Position numbers and translations under genes: made by a program. From an uncultured Caryophanales bacterium (GTDB lineage Bacteria > Bacillota_I > Bacilli_A > RFN20 > CAG-826), in contig CALELS010000013.1 in assembly GCA_937902735.1 (NCBI GenBank), positions 230,439-294,438 of the forward strand: a DNA stretch of 64,000 nt, read 5' to 3'. The notes under the pieces are model-generated. The model had not been told where the DNA came from and ran no database searches. It saw only the letters and a program-made list of their open reading frames with translations. Below are positions 43,130 to 51,829 of this stretch, piece by piece (position 1 is the first letter of the stretch; every line of letters begins with the position of its first letter).

Positions 43130-44457
43130 AATTAAACGCAAAGAAATTCTTCGAACTTGCAAAGCAAGAAGGTATTGAAGCGAGTGATTTAAATATTTCA
43201 AAAGGTCATTCTCTTTCTGTTGGCATTTACCATAAAGAAGTTGACTCATTAACACAAAACGAAACAAGAGTGGTTAATGCTAGAGGTATTGTTAATGGTA
43301 AATTCGGAAGTGTCACAACCGAAATAATTGATAAGAATACACCTCAATACTTAGTAAACACAATTAAAAGAACTGCTATAGCAGTTGAAAGTGATGATCC
43401 TGCTATTATTTTCAAAGGTAGTAAAAAATATCATAAACGTAATTTATATAATAAGGATTTACTCGGTAAACCAACCCAAGAAAAAATTGATCTCTTATTA
43501 GAAATCGAAAAGAAATTATATGCCTTCGACAAAAGAATTAATGATGTTATTGGAGTTAGTTATTCTGAAGGCGGAGAAGAAACTGAATTATTAAATTCAT
43601 ATGGTTTAAAACTCAAACAAAAATCTGCATATTTCTACATTGTTGGACAAGTAAGTGCCAAACAAGGCGAAGAAATTCGAACTGGTGGAGATATCTTTGT
43701 AGGTGATGATTTTAAGAAATTCAAAATTGATGAATTTGTCGAAAAGGTAGCAAGAGATGCCCTCAATAAGCTTGGAAGCGTTCAATGTGAAACAAAGAAA
43801 TACCCTGTAGTTTTGAATAATTCAGTCTCTGCTACATTAACATCTTTCTATATTCAATCGGCAGACGCAGAAGAAATCCAAAAACAATCATCACTATTTG
43901 TTGATAAATTAGGAATACAAGTAGCAAGTAAAAAATTCACTGTAATTGAAAACCCATTATTACCAAATATTAACTTTAGGTATTTTGATGACGAAGGTGT
44001 TGCTACATACAAGAAGTTTGTTATAAACAAAGGTATCCTATCTATGTATGCTTACACATTAGAAACTGCTCAAAAAGCTAATGTCGAACCAACTGGAAAC
44101 GGATATCGCGGAGCAGGTAAAGCACATGCCGGTTTTGTTAATGCAATCGTTAAACCAGGTAAGAAGAGTGAAATAGAACTCTATAAAGATATAAAAGAAG
44201 GCGTTCTTATCACATCTGTCGAAGGTTTACATGCTGGTATGAATCCTAAATCTGGTAATTTCTCACTTCAAGCAGAAGGTTTTATGATTCGTGATGGTAA
44301 GAAAGCTGAACCATTGGCTTTAATTACAGTCGCAGGTAATCTTGTTGAATTATTTATGAATGTTAAAGAAGTTGGTAATAATTCTGAACTCGATTTACGA
44401 AGCGGAATCATTAGCCCTTCCTTAAGAATCAAAAAACTTGCAATCTCAGGAAAATAA
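43126..44457 (+). CDS. pmbA: TldE/PmbA, non-catalytic partner of TldD
   Basis: 443 residues of the same fold as TldD but without the HExxxH motif, as expected for TldE. It shares N-terminal and C-terminal blocks (GNGYRGAGKAHAGFVNAIVKPGKKS, GLHAGMNPKSGNFSLQAEGFMIRDGK) with PmbA proteins. It helps position substrate peptides in the heterodimer. Translationally coupled to tldD (ATGA). A bidirectional terminator follows. Confidence 0.93.
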   Translation: MKLNAKKFFELAKQEGIEASDLNISKGHSLSVGIYHKEVDSLTQNETRVVNARGIVNGKFGSVTTEIIDKNTPQYLVNTIKRTAIAVESDDPAIIFKGSKKYHKRNLYNKDLLGKPTQEKIDLLLEIEKKLYAFDKRINDVIGVSYSEGGEETELLNSYGLKLKQKSAYFYIVGQVSAKQGEEIRTGGDIFVGDDFKKFKIDEFVEKVARDALNKLGSVQCETKKYPVVLNNSVSATLTSFYIQSADAEEIQKQSSLFVDKLGIQVASKKFTVIENPLLPNINFRYFDDEGVATYKKFVINKGILSMYAYTLETAQKANVEPTGNGYRGAGKAHAGFVNAIVKPGKKSEIELYKDIKEGVLITSVEGLHAGMNPKSGNFSLQAEGFMIRDGKKAEPLALITVAGNLVELFMNVKEVGNNSELDLRSGIISPSLRIKKLAISGK

Positions 44458-44464
44458 ACGAAAT

Positions 44465-44503
44465 AAAAATGCGGAAACTACAAAGTAGAAACCGCATTTT
44501 TTC
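44465..44503. terminator. Bidirectional terminator between tldE and degV
   Basis: AAAAATGCGG (44465-44474) pairs with CCGCATTTTT (44492-44501), with inner CTAC/GTAG pairing. A and T tracts flank both sides, so it can serve both converging genes. Confidence 0.88.
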
Positions 44504-45361
44504 TTATTTTAAGATATACAACACTCCAATTGTTCCTGGACCACAATGGCTTGATACAATACATCCTGCTCTTGTTAATCTAATAACTTTAGGATCAACT
44601 AGTTTTGCAACCTCATCGAAGAAATATTCTCTATCTTCTTCGCTTACTCCGCTATCAGTAATCATAACGTTATCCATATCAATATTTGGTAAGTCTTCTT
44701 TTAATTCATTAATTTGTTCATCGATACCAGCTTTTAGTTTGCCGTGTGGTTTCTTATAGACAACCATTTTACCATCAACAACTTTGATTACTGGATGTAT
44801 GTGGAAAAGGTGTCCAAATAACTTTGTAGCCCCTGAGCATCTTCCACCTTTATGGAGATAATCTAATTTATCGATTACAAATTTAGCAGACAATTTTCCT
44901 ACAAGAGGTGCCACCAATTCATATATTTCCTTAGCAGATTTACCTTCATCACGATATTTAGCCATCTTAAGTAAAAGAAGACCAATTGCACTTGAAAGGT
45001 TTTTACTATCGAGTAGATAAATCCTATCTTCAGCGTTATCAATCATGCTTTTCGCAATGTTAGCATTTTGAAACATTGATGAAATATCAGAACCAATACA
45101 TGTGAAAATGATATCTTCATCATTATCGATATGTTTTTGAAAACGCTCTGCTATTACATTTGGTGATACAGCACTTGTTGCTGGGAGTGATCCTGTTTCT
45201 TCAACTTTTTTATATAACTCTTCTGCTTTGATATCAACTCCATCTTTAAAAGCTTCGTCACCAAAAGCAATTCCTAAAGGAATTACTTCAATGTTTAAAT
45301 CTTTGTACATCTCAGGTGTTAAATCAGCGGTCGAATCTGAAATAATTGCAACTTTTCTCAT
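44504..45361 (-). CDS. DegV family fatty-acid-binding protein
   Basis: 285 residues, DegV fold. VAIISDSTADLTPEM at the N-terminus and the TSAVSPN stretch form the fatty-acid carboxylate site; homologues (FakB) present fatty acids to the kinase FakA for phospholipid synthesis. FakA is not in this window. AGGAGG precedes the ATG. It has its own promoter, whose -35 lies in a palindrome shared with the divergent mscL. Confidence 0.9.
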   Translation of the reverse strand: MRKVAIISDSTADLTPEMYKDLNIEVIPLGIAFGDEAFKDGVDIKAEELYKKVEETGSLPATSAVSPNVIAERFQKHIDNDEDIIFTCIGSDISSMFQNANIAKSMIDNAEDRIYLLDSKNLSSAIGLLLLKMAKYRDEGKSAKEIYELVAPLVGKLSAKFVIDKLDYLHKGGRCSGATKLFGHLFHIHPVIKVVDGKMVVYKKPHGKLKAGIDEQINELKEDLPNIDMDNVMITDSGVSEEDREYFFDEVAKLVDPKVIRLTRAGCIVSSHCGPGTIGVLYILK

Positions 45362-45394
45362 ATAGGTTTACCTCCTATTTTCAGATGCAATTTC

Positions 45395-45440
45395 ATTATA
45401 ATTGGTTTATGTTTTATTTCAAATAAAACTGACTTATAAT
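45395..45440. promoter_or_regulatory. Divergent degV/mscL promoter region with palindrome
   Basis: degV (minus): TTGAAA (45422-45417), 16 nt, TATAAT (45400-45395). mscL (plus): TATAAT (45435-45440) with a poor -35. Between them lies a perfect 9-bp inverted repeat GTTTTATTT-C-AAATAAAAC (45411-45429), which covers the degV -35. It looks like an operator. Confidence 0.6.
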
Positions 45441-45463
45441 TATCTTATTGGAGGAATCTAATA

Positions 45464-46108
45464 ATGGCTAAAAAAGAAAAGAATCTTGCTAAAAAAGGCA
45501 AAGGTCTTTGGGAAGAGTTCAAAGCATTCATTAATAAGGGCAATGCCTTAATGCTTGCTGTTGGTGTCGTCATAGGTGGTGCTTTCAGCGCAATTGTTGG
45601 AGGTGTTGTTGGAATTTTAACATCTTTTATCAACTGGGTTATGCCTGTTGACTTTGGTAACTTGATTGTTGTTTTACCAGGAATCTACGCTAATCAAAAT
45701 GGTCTTGAAGGAGTTGGACAATCATTTTTCTCAGATCAATTTGATGCTATGGCTGCCAAATTAGGTGAAGGTGGTAGCGATACACTAAATGCTAACTATA
45801 CTTTGGTTGGTAATAGATGGGTCGCTAATGGTGCTGCATACATTAACTTTGGTGTTCTTATCAATGCAGTAATTTCATTCTTAATCATTGCAATTATCTT
45901 ATTCGCTATTGTGAAGATTATTACTGTTGTTGCTAGCAAAAAAGCCGAAATTGATGCAAAACTTCTTGAAGAATATTACAAGAAACATCCTGAAGAAAGA
46001 CCAGTTGAACCTGAACCAGGTGTTCCAGAACCAACCGAAAAGGAATTGCTTACTCAAATTCGTGATTTGTTAAAAGAACAAAATAAAGCAAAATCTAAGA
46101 AAGAATAG
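45464..46108 (+). CDS. mscL: Large-conductance mechanosensitive channel, enlarged
   Basis: Opens under membrane tension to release solutes in osmotic downshock. TM1 (about 27-58: NALMLAVGVVIGGAFSAIVGG) has the glycine-rich gate pattern, and TM2 is about 128-152. At 214 residues it is well above the usual 120-150. The extra length is a longer outer loop (about 61-127) with a Gly/Ser/Asn-rich insert, and a longer charged C-terminus with a Pro/Glu stretch and a final helix. GGAGG precedes the ATG. Followed after 7 bp by a small HTH-like gene. Confidence 0.9.
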   Translation: MAKKEKNLAKKGKGLWEEFKAFINKGNALMLAVGVVIGGAFSAIVGGVVGILTSFINWVMPVDFGNLIVVLPGIYANQNGLEGVGQSFFSDQFDAMAAKLGEGGSDTLNANYTLVGNRWVANGAAYINFGVLINAVISFLIIAIILFAIVKIITVVASKKAEIDAKLLEEYYKKHPEERPVEPEPGVPEPTEKELLTQIRDLLKEQNKAKSKKE

Positions 46109-46115
46109 TTTTTAA

Positions 46116-46427
46116 ATGCTTACCATCGAAAAAATTGATTTTATAATCAAAACACTCAAGTGGTCTGACAAAAGATTCTCTAGAAAATTTTATCTTCGTA
46201 AAGATGATTTAAATAAGTGGAGAGAAAAGAAGACTACTCCGATGGAAAAAGATGTTAAAAACATATGCAAATATTTCCATCTAGATACCAAACAATTCTT
46301 AGATGATAATAGAATCATATTCTTAAAGAATACTGATAAATTCTGTAACTTCTCTTTAAACGAAGATGAAGTCGTATCAGAGGATTACCCAAGAGAAGAT
46401 AATTCTAGATACGAAGAAAAAGAATAG
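46116..46427 (+). CDS. Small HTH-like protein
   Basis: 103 residues. The first ~65 (WSDKRFSRKFYLRKDDLNKWREKKTTPMEKDVKNICKYFHL, with flanks) have the spacing of a five-helix XRE/Cro-type DNA-binding domain; the last ~30 are acidic. No close family recognised. It follows mscL on the same strand with no Shine-Dalgarno of its own, so it may be coupled to it. It ends at a hairpin terminator. Confidence 0.55.
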   Translation: MLTIEKIDFIIKTLKWSDKRFSRKFYLRKDDLNKWREKKTTPMEKDVKNICKYFHLDTKQFLDDNRIIFLKNTDKFCNFSLNEDEVVSEDYPREDNSRYEEKE

Positions 46428-46440
46428 TTTATTAAAGAAT

Positions 46441-46474
46441 AAGAGATCGCCATTCGACGACCTCTTTTCTTTTA
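46441..46474. terminator. Bidirectional terminator
   Basis: AAGAGATCGCC (46441-46451), loop ATTC, GACGACCTCTT (46456-46466; two G-T pairs), followed by TTCTTTTA. It serves the plus-strand small gene and probably the opposing membrane protein gene. Confidence 0.75.
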
Positions 46475-47620
46475 TTTGTTTTCCCATTCCCACAAAGGAT
46501 GACTTTTCTTAACTATTTCAAACGCTTGTTCGTATAATTTCTTTTCAATTTCGACACGGCTTGGTAATGCGCGTTTCATTGCTTTCTTCATAAACGATCT
46601 TGCGTAATTAACTTCAGCTTGTGATTCATCAAGCATTCCTGCGATTAAGATATAAGCTCTAACCGATTCCATTGAGACATCGTTAGAAATGAAACGACGT
46701 ACTTTGTCATCAATATTTTCATCGTAATAAGCTTCAGCTTCTCTTTTTGGAAGAGCAATGATTTTAATATAAAGTTTTTGTGCTAATAGACGATAATATG
46801 TTGTTCTTGAAATCTTTTCAGGATCAACAATAATTGCATCAATTAATTTCTCTGCTTCTTTATATTCTTCTTTAGAAAGATGCTCATATACAGAAATTAA
46901 GTTAATATTTGCAGTGTATTCAGTAATTTGTTCAAATACACGAATTTGTCCGACTTCTTTTCCTTCTCTTTGAAGATGTTCAATACGTGCTAATTCGTTA
47001 TAAGCTTCCATATTAATTTTCTTTGTAGTCAAAACAAGACGATGACCATCAGTTTCACTATCAAGCTCAAATGGAACAAAGTTATATAGAGCTAGCATAC
47101 TTGAAACAGTAGCAAAGATAATTGCTATTAAAGCAATTAAGTGATGAGTATTCGCATTAGGTTGTCCAATTTTTGTACCGGAAAAAACCGCAAATAAGAC
47201 AACGCCTGCAATTAATTCAATAATATAAGCTAAAATTGGAAGCCAAACATAAGCTGTTAATTTTGAATTTTCATCTTTAGGAGCAACGACAACTGATCCT
47301 GTAAGTCCATCGAATTGTCTGAATCCAAATTTCCATTTACCTAATTTCTTATGAAAAGAAAAACCAAACACATTGAATTCATCAACGTTATAACGTCCTA
47401 CTTTAGCACCTAATAAGTGCATAAGTTCAAGACCAATAGCATTCACAATTAAAGCCCCAACAATAATTAAGAATGTATAAACATAAATAAGAATAAAGGC
47501 GTTACCTACTTCAAAAATGCCAGATTCAAATAAAGGTTTAATAAAGATAAGAGCAACTAAAAGGGCAATGACTACCATCAGTGCATATACTATTAGGCCC
47601 GCTACATCTTTCTTTTTCAT
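46472..47620 (-). CDS. Site-2-protease-like membrane protein, degenerate active site
   Basis: 382 residues. Four hydrophobic helices (about 8-30, 43-63, 124-147, 160-182) precede a soluble, helical C-terminal half (about 200-382) that could be TPR-like. LELMHLLGA (64-72) sits where M50 proteases have HExxH, but the first His is Leu. The later YNFVPFELDSETDGHRL (179-195) resembles the NxxPxxxxDG motif of M50. So the fold is probably S2P-like with catalysis lost or altered. GGGAGG precedes the ATG. It has a promoter and a structured leader of about 117 nt. Function unknown. Confidence 0.6.
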   Translation of the reverse strand: MKKKDVAGLIVYALMVVIALLVALIFIKPLFESGIFEVGNAFILIYVYTFLIIVGALIVNAIGLELMHLLGAKVGRYNVDEFNVFGFSFHKKLGKWKFGFRQFDGLTGSVVVAPKDENSKLTAYVWLPILAYIIELIAGVVLFAVFSGTKIGQPNANTHHLIALIAIIFATVSSMLALYNFVPFELDSETDGHRLVLTTKKINMEAYNELARIEHLQREGKEVGQIRVFEQITEYTANINLISVYEHLSKEEYKEAEKLIDAIIVDPEKISRTTYYRLLAQKLYIKIIALPKREAEAYYDENIDDKVRRFISNDVSMESVRAYILIAGMLDESQAEVNYARSFMKKAMKRALPSRVEIEKKLYEQAFEIVKKSHPLWEWENK

Positions 47621-47737
47621 AAAAAATCCTCCCTAGGTATCACCAAATGGTGATTCCTTTTTTGTGGCCAGACTTTTGACCAACAAACGTGTGTCTTATA
47701 AGTCTTTCCATTAGGGATTCACATTATATTGAGTTGT
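47621..47737 (-). promoter_or_regulatory. Structured 5' leader of the S2P-like gene
   Basis: On the minus strand, AGACTT and AAGTCT can pair around an inner stem. A perfect ATCACCA/TGGTGAT hairpin (47639-47654) then lies just before the GGGAGG. The leader is long for this genome, where several genes seem to have none. No known riboswitch class recognised. Confidence 0.4.
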
Positions 47738-47743
47738 GCATTA

Positions 47744-47771
47744 ATTCTAACACTTATTTATTTCACTTCAA
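47744..47771 (-). promoter_or_regulatory. Promoter of the S2P-like gene
   Basis: Minus strand: TTGAAG (47771-47766), 16 nt, TAGAAT (47749-47744); start near 47737. Confidence 0.55.
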
Positions 47772-47792
47772 TAAATATGAATCTTAATACCT

Positions 47793-48329
47793 TTATTTCT
47801 TCTTTAAATCTTGAATATATTGATTTAGCAAATAATTCCAAAGCACCTCAAGTCTTTTAACTAAACTCTGCGCTTTTTCCTTTCTTTTTGTCATAATCCA
47901 AAAAGTAAATTCATTGGATGATATATTTGATATATATCTATTAATAAGGAATAGGTCGTTCCTGTTTTTTGTTTCTTTCTTTGTCTTAAAATAATCAGAA
48001 ATATGCTTATAAAAATAAGTGAAAAAGAAATCTTTTAATTTTTCATTAGCGTATGATCTAGCAATTTGAGACAAGAATGAATAATTGGCGTTAGCATACG
48101 CTACTAGTGATTTACAAGTAACATCAAATTCCATTATCTTGCGAGAAGAAAGAATCTTTTCTTTTAGGAAAATGTTTTCAACTACATCAGAGATATCTCG
48201 GTAATGATAGTAGAAAGTTTGTCGATTTGAACGAACATAATCGCACAAAAGAACCACGTTGATATCTTCAAGTGGTTTATCTTTTAATAGTTCTACTAAA
48301 CCAATACGATATTTTGCTTCTGTTTTCAT
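47793..48329 (-). CDS. TetR family transcriptional regulator
   Basis: 178 residues. The N-terminal ~50 (LEDINVVLLCDYVRSNRQTFYYHYRDISDVVENIF) is the TetR-type helix-turn-helix, with the YYHY recognition helix; the rest is a helical ligand/dimer domain with no recognisable ligand class. It is the third gene of a P-type ATPase-psuG-tetR operon, starting 3 nt after psuG, and may regulate that operon. No terminator seen after it. Confidence 0.82.
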   Translation of the reverse strand: MKTEAKYRIGLVELLKDKPLEDINVVLLCDYVRSNRQTFYYHYRDISDVVENIFLKEKILSSRKIMEFDVTCKSLVAYANANYSFLSQIARSYANEKLKDFFFTYFYKHISDYFKTKKETKNRNDLFLINRYISNISSNEFTFWIMTKRKEKAQSLVKRLEVLWNYLLNQYIQDLKKK

Positions 48330-48332
48330 TTA

Positions 48333-49232
48333 TTAAAGTAGAGTTAACTCTTTAGCAACTTTTGCTCCAAGTTTTGCGTTATTCAAAACTAATTTGATAT
48401 TTGATTCCAAAGAATCACCGTGTGTAAGTTCAACGATTGTTTTAAGCAAGAATGGAGTAATATCTTTGCCTTTAACACCTTCTTCATCAGCTTTTTTAAG
48501 AGCTGTTTCAATGGCTGAATTAATTGCCTTCTCATCCATCGCATCTTCTTCAGGAATTGGATTAGCAACAAGAAGTCCACCATCAAGTTTTAAATCTCTT
48601 TTAGCCTTGATGATTTTTGCAATTTCAAGTGGAGAATTGACAACATTTTCCATCTTAATTCCAGAATGTCTTGTATAGAAATCCGCAAATTCCTCTGATT
48701 GATAAGAAAGTACAGGTACACCTTTAGTTTCCAAAATTTCTAAAGTTAAATTTAAATCTAGGATGGCTTTAACCCCAGCAGAGACAACAGTAACATTTGT
48801 TTTTCCTAATTCATCTAAATCTGCCGAAATATCAAAATTATTTTCAGCACCTCTATGAGCTCCTCCAACACCACCGGTAACAAATATTTCAATACCAGCC
48901 ATATTTGCACAAATCATTGTGGCGGCAACTGTAGTTGCCCCCCATTCTTTATTGGCGACAACAATAGGTAAGTCTCTACGAGAAACTTTTTTAATTCCTT
49001 TTCTTTTACCGAATTGTTCGATTTCCTCTGGTGACATGCCCACAATAATTTCGCCTTCAATAATTCCAATAGTGGCAGGTGTGGCACCATTTTCTCTAAT
49101 TGTTTGTTCAACTTTTAAAGCTGTTTCAACATTCTTGGGATATGGCATTCCATGTGAAATAATCGTTGATTCTAAAGCAACAACTGGCTTATTTTCTTTA
49201 AGCGCTTTTAATACTTCGTTTGAAACTCTCAT
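48333..49232 (-). CDS. psuG: Pseudouridine-5'-phosphate glycosidase
   Basis: Splits pseudouridine 5'-phosphate into uracil and ribose-5-phosphate; Mn2+-dependent in the family. 299 residues. VALESTIISHGMPYP at the N-terminus, the catalytic Lys in VANKEWGATTVAATM, FVTGGVGGAHRGAE, and the C-terminal THGDSLESNIKLVLNNAKLG are conserved. The partner kinase PsuK, which makes its substrate, is not adjacent. It overlaps the ATPase gene by 4 bp. Confidence 0.94.
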   Translation of the reverse strand: MRVSNEVLKALKENKPVVALESTIISHGMPYPKNVETALKVEQTIRENGATPATIGIIEGEIIVGMSPEEIEQFGKRKGIKKVSRRDLPIVVANKEWGATTVAATMICANMAGIEIFVTGGVGGAHRGAENNFDISADLDELGKTNVTVVSAGVKAILDLNLTLEILETKGVPVLSYQSEEFADFYTRHSGIKMENVVNSPLEIAKIIKAKRDLKLDGGLLVANPIPEEDAMDEKAINSAIETALKKADEEGVKGKDITPFLLKTIVELTHGDSLESNIKLVLNNAKLGAKVAKELTLL

Positions 49233-51754
49233 AATTCCTTCTCTCTTTCCTCGAGTTTATTTTCAATAATTTTAAATAACGCTCTAACACCAATAAATAT
49301 TGGTATAGCAATAGCAAATATAATAATAATTAAGAACCAATTTAGACCATCTAATTGGTTATATGGAATATCAAATAACGCTGACCCACCAGTAGTCGAT
49401 GGCATAAATATGTCTATCACAATTGCAACAATTCCAAATACCAACATTGAAACAAATAAAACAATACGGTATATATCGAATTTCCAACATACGTTAAATA
49501 AAATTACATAACTAAACATTGAATACACTATGACCGATATTGCTCTAGCGGTATCAAATGATAAATAACTTGGGAAAACCCAATGAATTAGGAACGTAAT
49601 TAAAACTATTGCTATCATCGATATTGCACTTGGGACAGCTTTTTTAAAGATATTGAACGCGAATCCACCTGATAGTTTTTCGTTGTTTGGTTGAAATGAA
49701 AGAAGCAATGCAGCAATACCTATAGTTGCAAACTCCCAAATAAACATATTCTTTGTTGTGAAAGGATATATTTGTGCAGCATTTGGAACACCTTTAATCC
49801 AAGCAACAACCATGAATATGACAGTTAAAATAACAGCAAATATTGTTTTAACCAAGAATAAAGAGCATGTTCTTTGTAAGTTATTGATAACTCTTCTTCC
49901 TTCAGAAACTACTTTTGGTAGGTTGGAGAAATTAGAATCAAGTGAAACTAAGTGAGATATATTTCTTGCTGCAGCAGAGCCGCTTGCCATCGCGATAGAA
50001 CAGTCAGCTGTTTTAAGTGCAAGAATATCATTAACACCATCTCCCGTCATTGCGACAATACGTCCTTCATCACGCAGCGCTTTCACTAAAACTTGTTTTT
50101 GAGCTGGACTAACTCTACCAAAAACAGTGTACTTATTAGCTATTTTTTCAACTTCCTCAAGTTCCATTCCTTCAAGAGAAATAAAATCAGAAGCGTTAGG
50201 AACTCCAACTTTTTCGGCAATCTTACTAACACTAAGGGCATTATCACCAGAGATAATCTTTACATCAACACCATTATTCTTGAACCATTCGATGTTTTCG
50301 TAAGCATCATCACGAATATGATCTTCTAAAATTAAAACCCCAATAGGCTCAAATTTAATGTTTTTAGAATCTTCAAAAGGTTGTTTAGTTGAAGCAACGA
50401 TCAAAACACGCTCGCCAATTGCTTCGTGTTCTTCACATTTCTTTAAAATCTTAGAATCATTTATGTTTATAAATTCTCTAGCACCTAAAACATAGGTCAT
50501 GCCATTTGTTAAAGAAACAGCAGACATTTTCTTTTTTGAATTAAATGGAAAAGATTTAAATACTTCAAAAGGTTCAATATTACTGTACGCTTTTAAGATA
50601 GCGTTAGCAGTGCCGTTACTATCTCCAGTACCTTTAACAATTGTAATTAAAATCTTTTCTAAATCGTCTTTCTTTGCTTCAGCAACAGTAACAACTTCCT
50701 TGACATTCATTGAACCATCTGTAATTGTTCCTGTCTTATCTAAGCATAAAGTATCAACTCTAGCTAACATTTCGATTGAATACAATTCTTGAACCAACAT
50801 CCTATTCCTTGCTAAACGAATAACACCAACAGCTAATGTAGTTGAAGTTAATAAATACATTCCTGTTGGAAGCATTGAAACAAGCGAACCTGCCAAAGAT
50901 AAGATGGCGGCTTGATTCTTTTCTGTTGAAAGAGGCCAAAAATGCCCACCATTTTTAGTAAAAGCAATGATAAATGTAACCAAAAGAAGCGTTCCTAAAA
51001 CAATGACGATACCGCCAATAATTTTGAAGATGTAATTCAAACTCTTAATGATTTCTGATTTTGGACGTTTAAATGTTTTTGCTTCTTCTTGAAGTTTCTC
51101 AATATAATTGGCTTTGCCAACTTTCGTAACAATCATTCTTGCTGAACCACTAGTTACAAAAGAACCAGCGAAAACTTCTTTGTGTAATGTTTTCTTAACA
51201 TCAATAGATTCACCAGTAAGAATTGATTCGTTTACTTCGACAAAACCTTGAACAATTTCTCCATCGGCTACAATTTGATCGCCAGTTTTAAGAATGATAA
51301 TGTCACTTAATACAATTTCTGATGATTCAATCTCCATTATTTGGCCATTTCTAATAACTCTAGCTTTAGGATTTGAAACAACTTTCAATTTATCAACTAA
51401 TCTTCGAGCATTTATATCCTGAACGAGTCCGATTGTAATGTTTGAAAGTAAGATGACCAAGAAGAAATATGAAGGAATATGTTCCCAGATTATTCCATAA
51501 TTACCGTCTCTTAAATAACCAATACCTGCAACAAGCATCAATGCTGCAATAACAAAAAGAAGAATATTAAAGAAATTTACAACGTTGTCTAAGAAAATTC
51601 TTAGATAAGATTTAGTCACACGCTTAGGTGTTTTATTAAAAAGCTTTTCTTCTTTTCTGACTAAATATTGTTGGTTTGTAAGACCTAAATCAGAATCTAC
51701 ATCGAAATGTTCAGCATTTTCGATATTGATTTCGGTCTTTATAGGTTTATTCAT
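49229..51754 (-). CDS. P-type cation-transporting ATPase, CtpE-like
   Basis: 841 residues with about ten transmembrane helices. LTGES (179-183) is the actuator loop, DKTGT (339-343) the phosphorylation site (Asp339), and MTGDGVNDILALKTADC the hinge. The ion-site helix M4 reads MLPTGM where Ca2+ pumps have PEGL, and there is no heavy-metal CPC or N-terminal metal-binding domain. This is the poorly characterised group of E1-E2 ATPases in Gram-positives that includes CtpE (reported to move Ca2+); the ion here is not certain. First gene of an operon with psuG and tetR. No Shine-Dalgarno before the ATG. Confidence 0.86.
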   Translation of the reverse strand: MNKPIKTEINIENAEHFDVDSDLGLTNQQYLVRKEEKLFNKTPKRVTKSYLRIFLDNVVNFFNILLFVIAALMLVAGIGYLRDGNYGIIWEHIPSYFFLVILLSNITIGLVQDINARRLVDKLKVVSNPKARVIRNGQIMEIESSEIVLSDIIILKTGDQIVADGEIVQGFVEVNESILTGESIDVKKTLHKEVFAGSFVTSGSARMIVTKVGKANYIEKLQEEAKTFKRPKSEIIKSLNYIFKIIGGIVIVLGTLLLVTFIIAFTKNGGHFWPLSTEKNQAAILSLAGSLVSMLPTGMYLLTSTTLAVGVIRLARNRMLVQELYSIEMLARVDTLCLDKTGTITDGSMNVKEVVTVAEAKKDDLEKILITIVKGTGDSNGTANAILKAYSNIEPFEVFKSFPFNSKKKMSAVSLTNGMTYVLGAREFININDSKILKKCEEHEAIGERVLIVASTKQPFEDSKNIKFEPIGVLILEDHIRDDAYENIEWFKNNGVDVKIISGDNALSVSKIAEKVGVPNASDFISLEGMELEEVEKIANKYTVFGRVSPAQKQVLVKALRDEGRIVAMTGDGVNDILALKTADCSIAMASGSAAARNISHLVSLDSNFSNLPKVVSEGRRVINNLQRTCSLFLVKTIFAVILTVIFMVVAWIKGVPNAAQIYPFTTKNMFIWEFATIGIAALLLSFQPNNEKLSGGFAFNIFKKAVPSAISMIAIVLITFLIHWVFPSYLSFDTARAISVIVYSMFSYVILFNVCWKFDIYRIVLFVSMLVFGIVAIVIDIFMPSTTGGSALFDIPYNQLDGLNWFLIIIIFAIAIPIFIGVRALFKIIENKLEEREKEL

Positions 51755-51791
51755 AATACTTATATTGAAAAAGTTATACTTTTCGTTAGTA

Positions 51792-51821
51792 AGTATATAT
51801 GAAAAATTAATACAGTGTCAA
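51792..51821 (-). promoter_or_regulatory. Promoter of the ATPase-psuG-tetR operon
   Basis: Minus strand: TTGACA (51821-51816), 18 nt, TATACT (51797-51792). It lies just beyond the tadA stop; start near 51785. Confidence 0.7.
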
Positions 51822-51829
51822 ACCACGTA

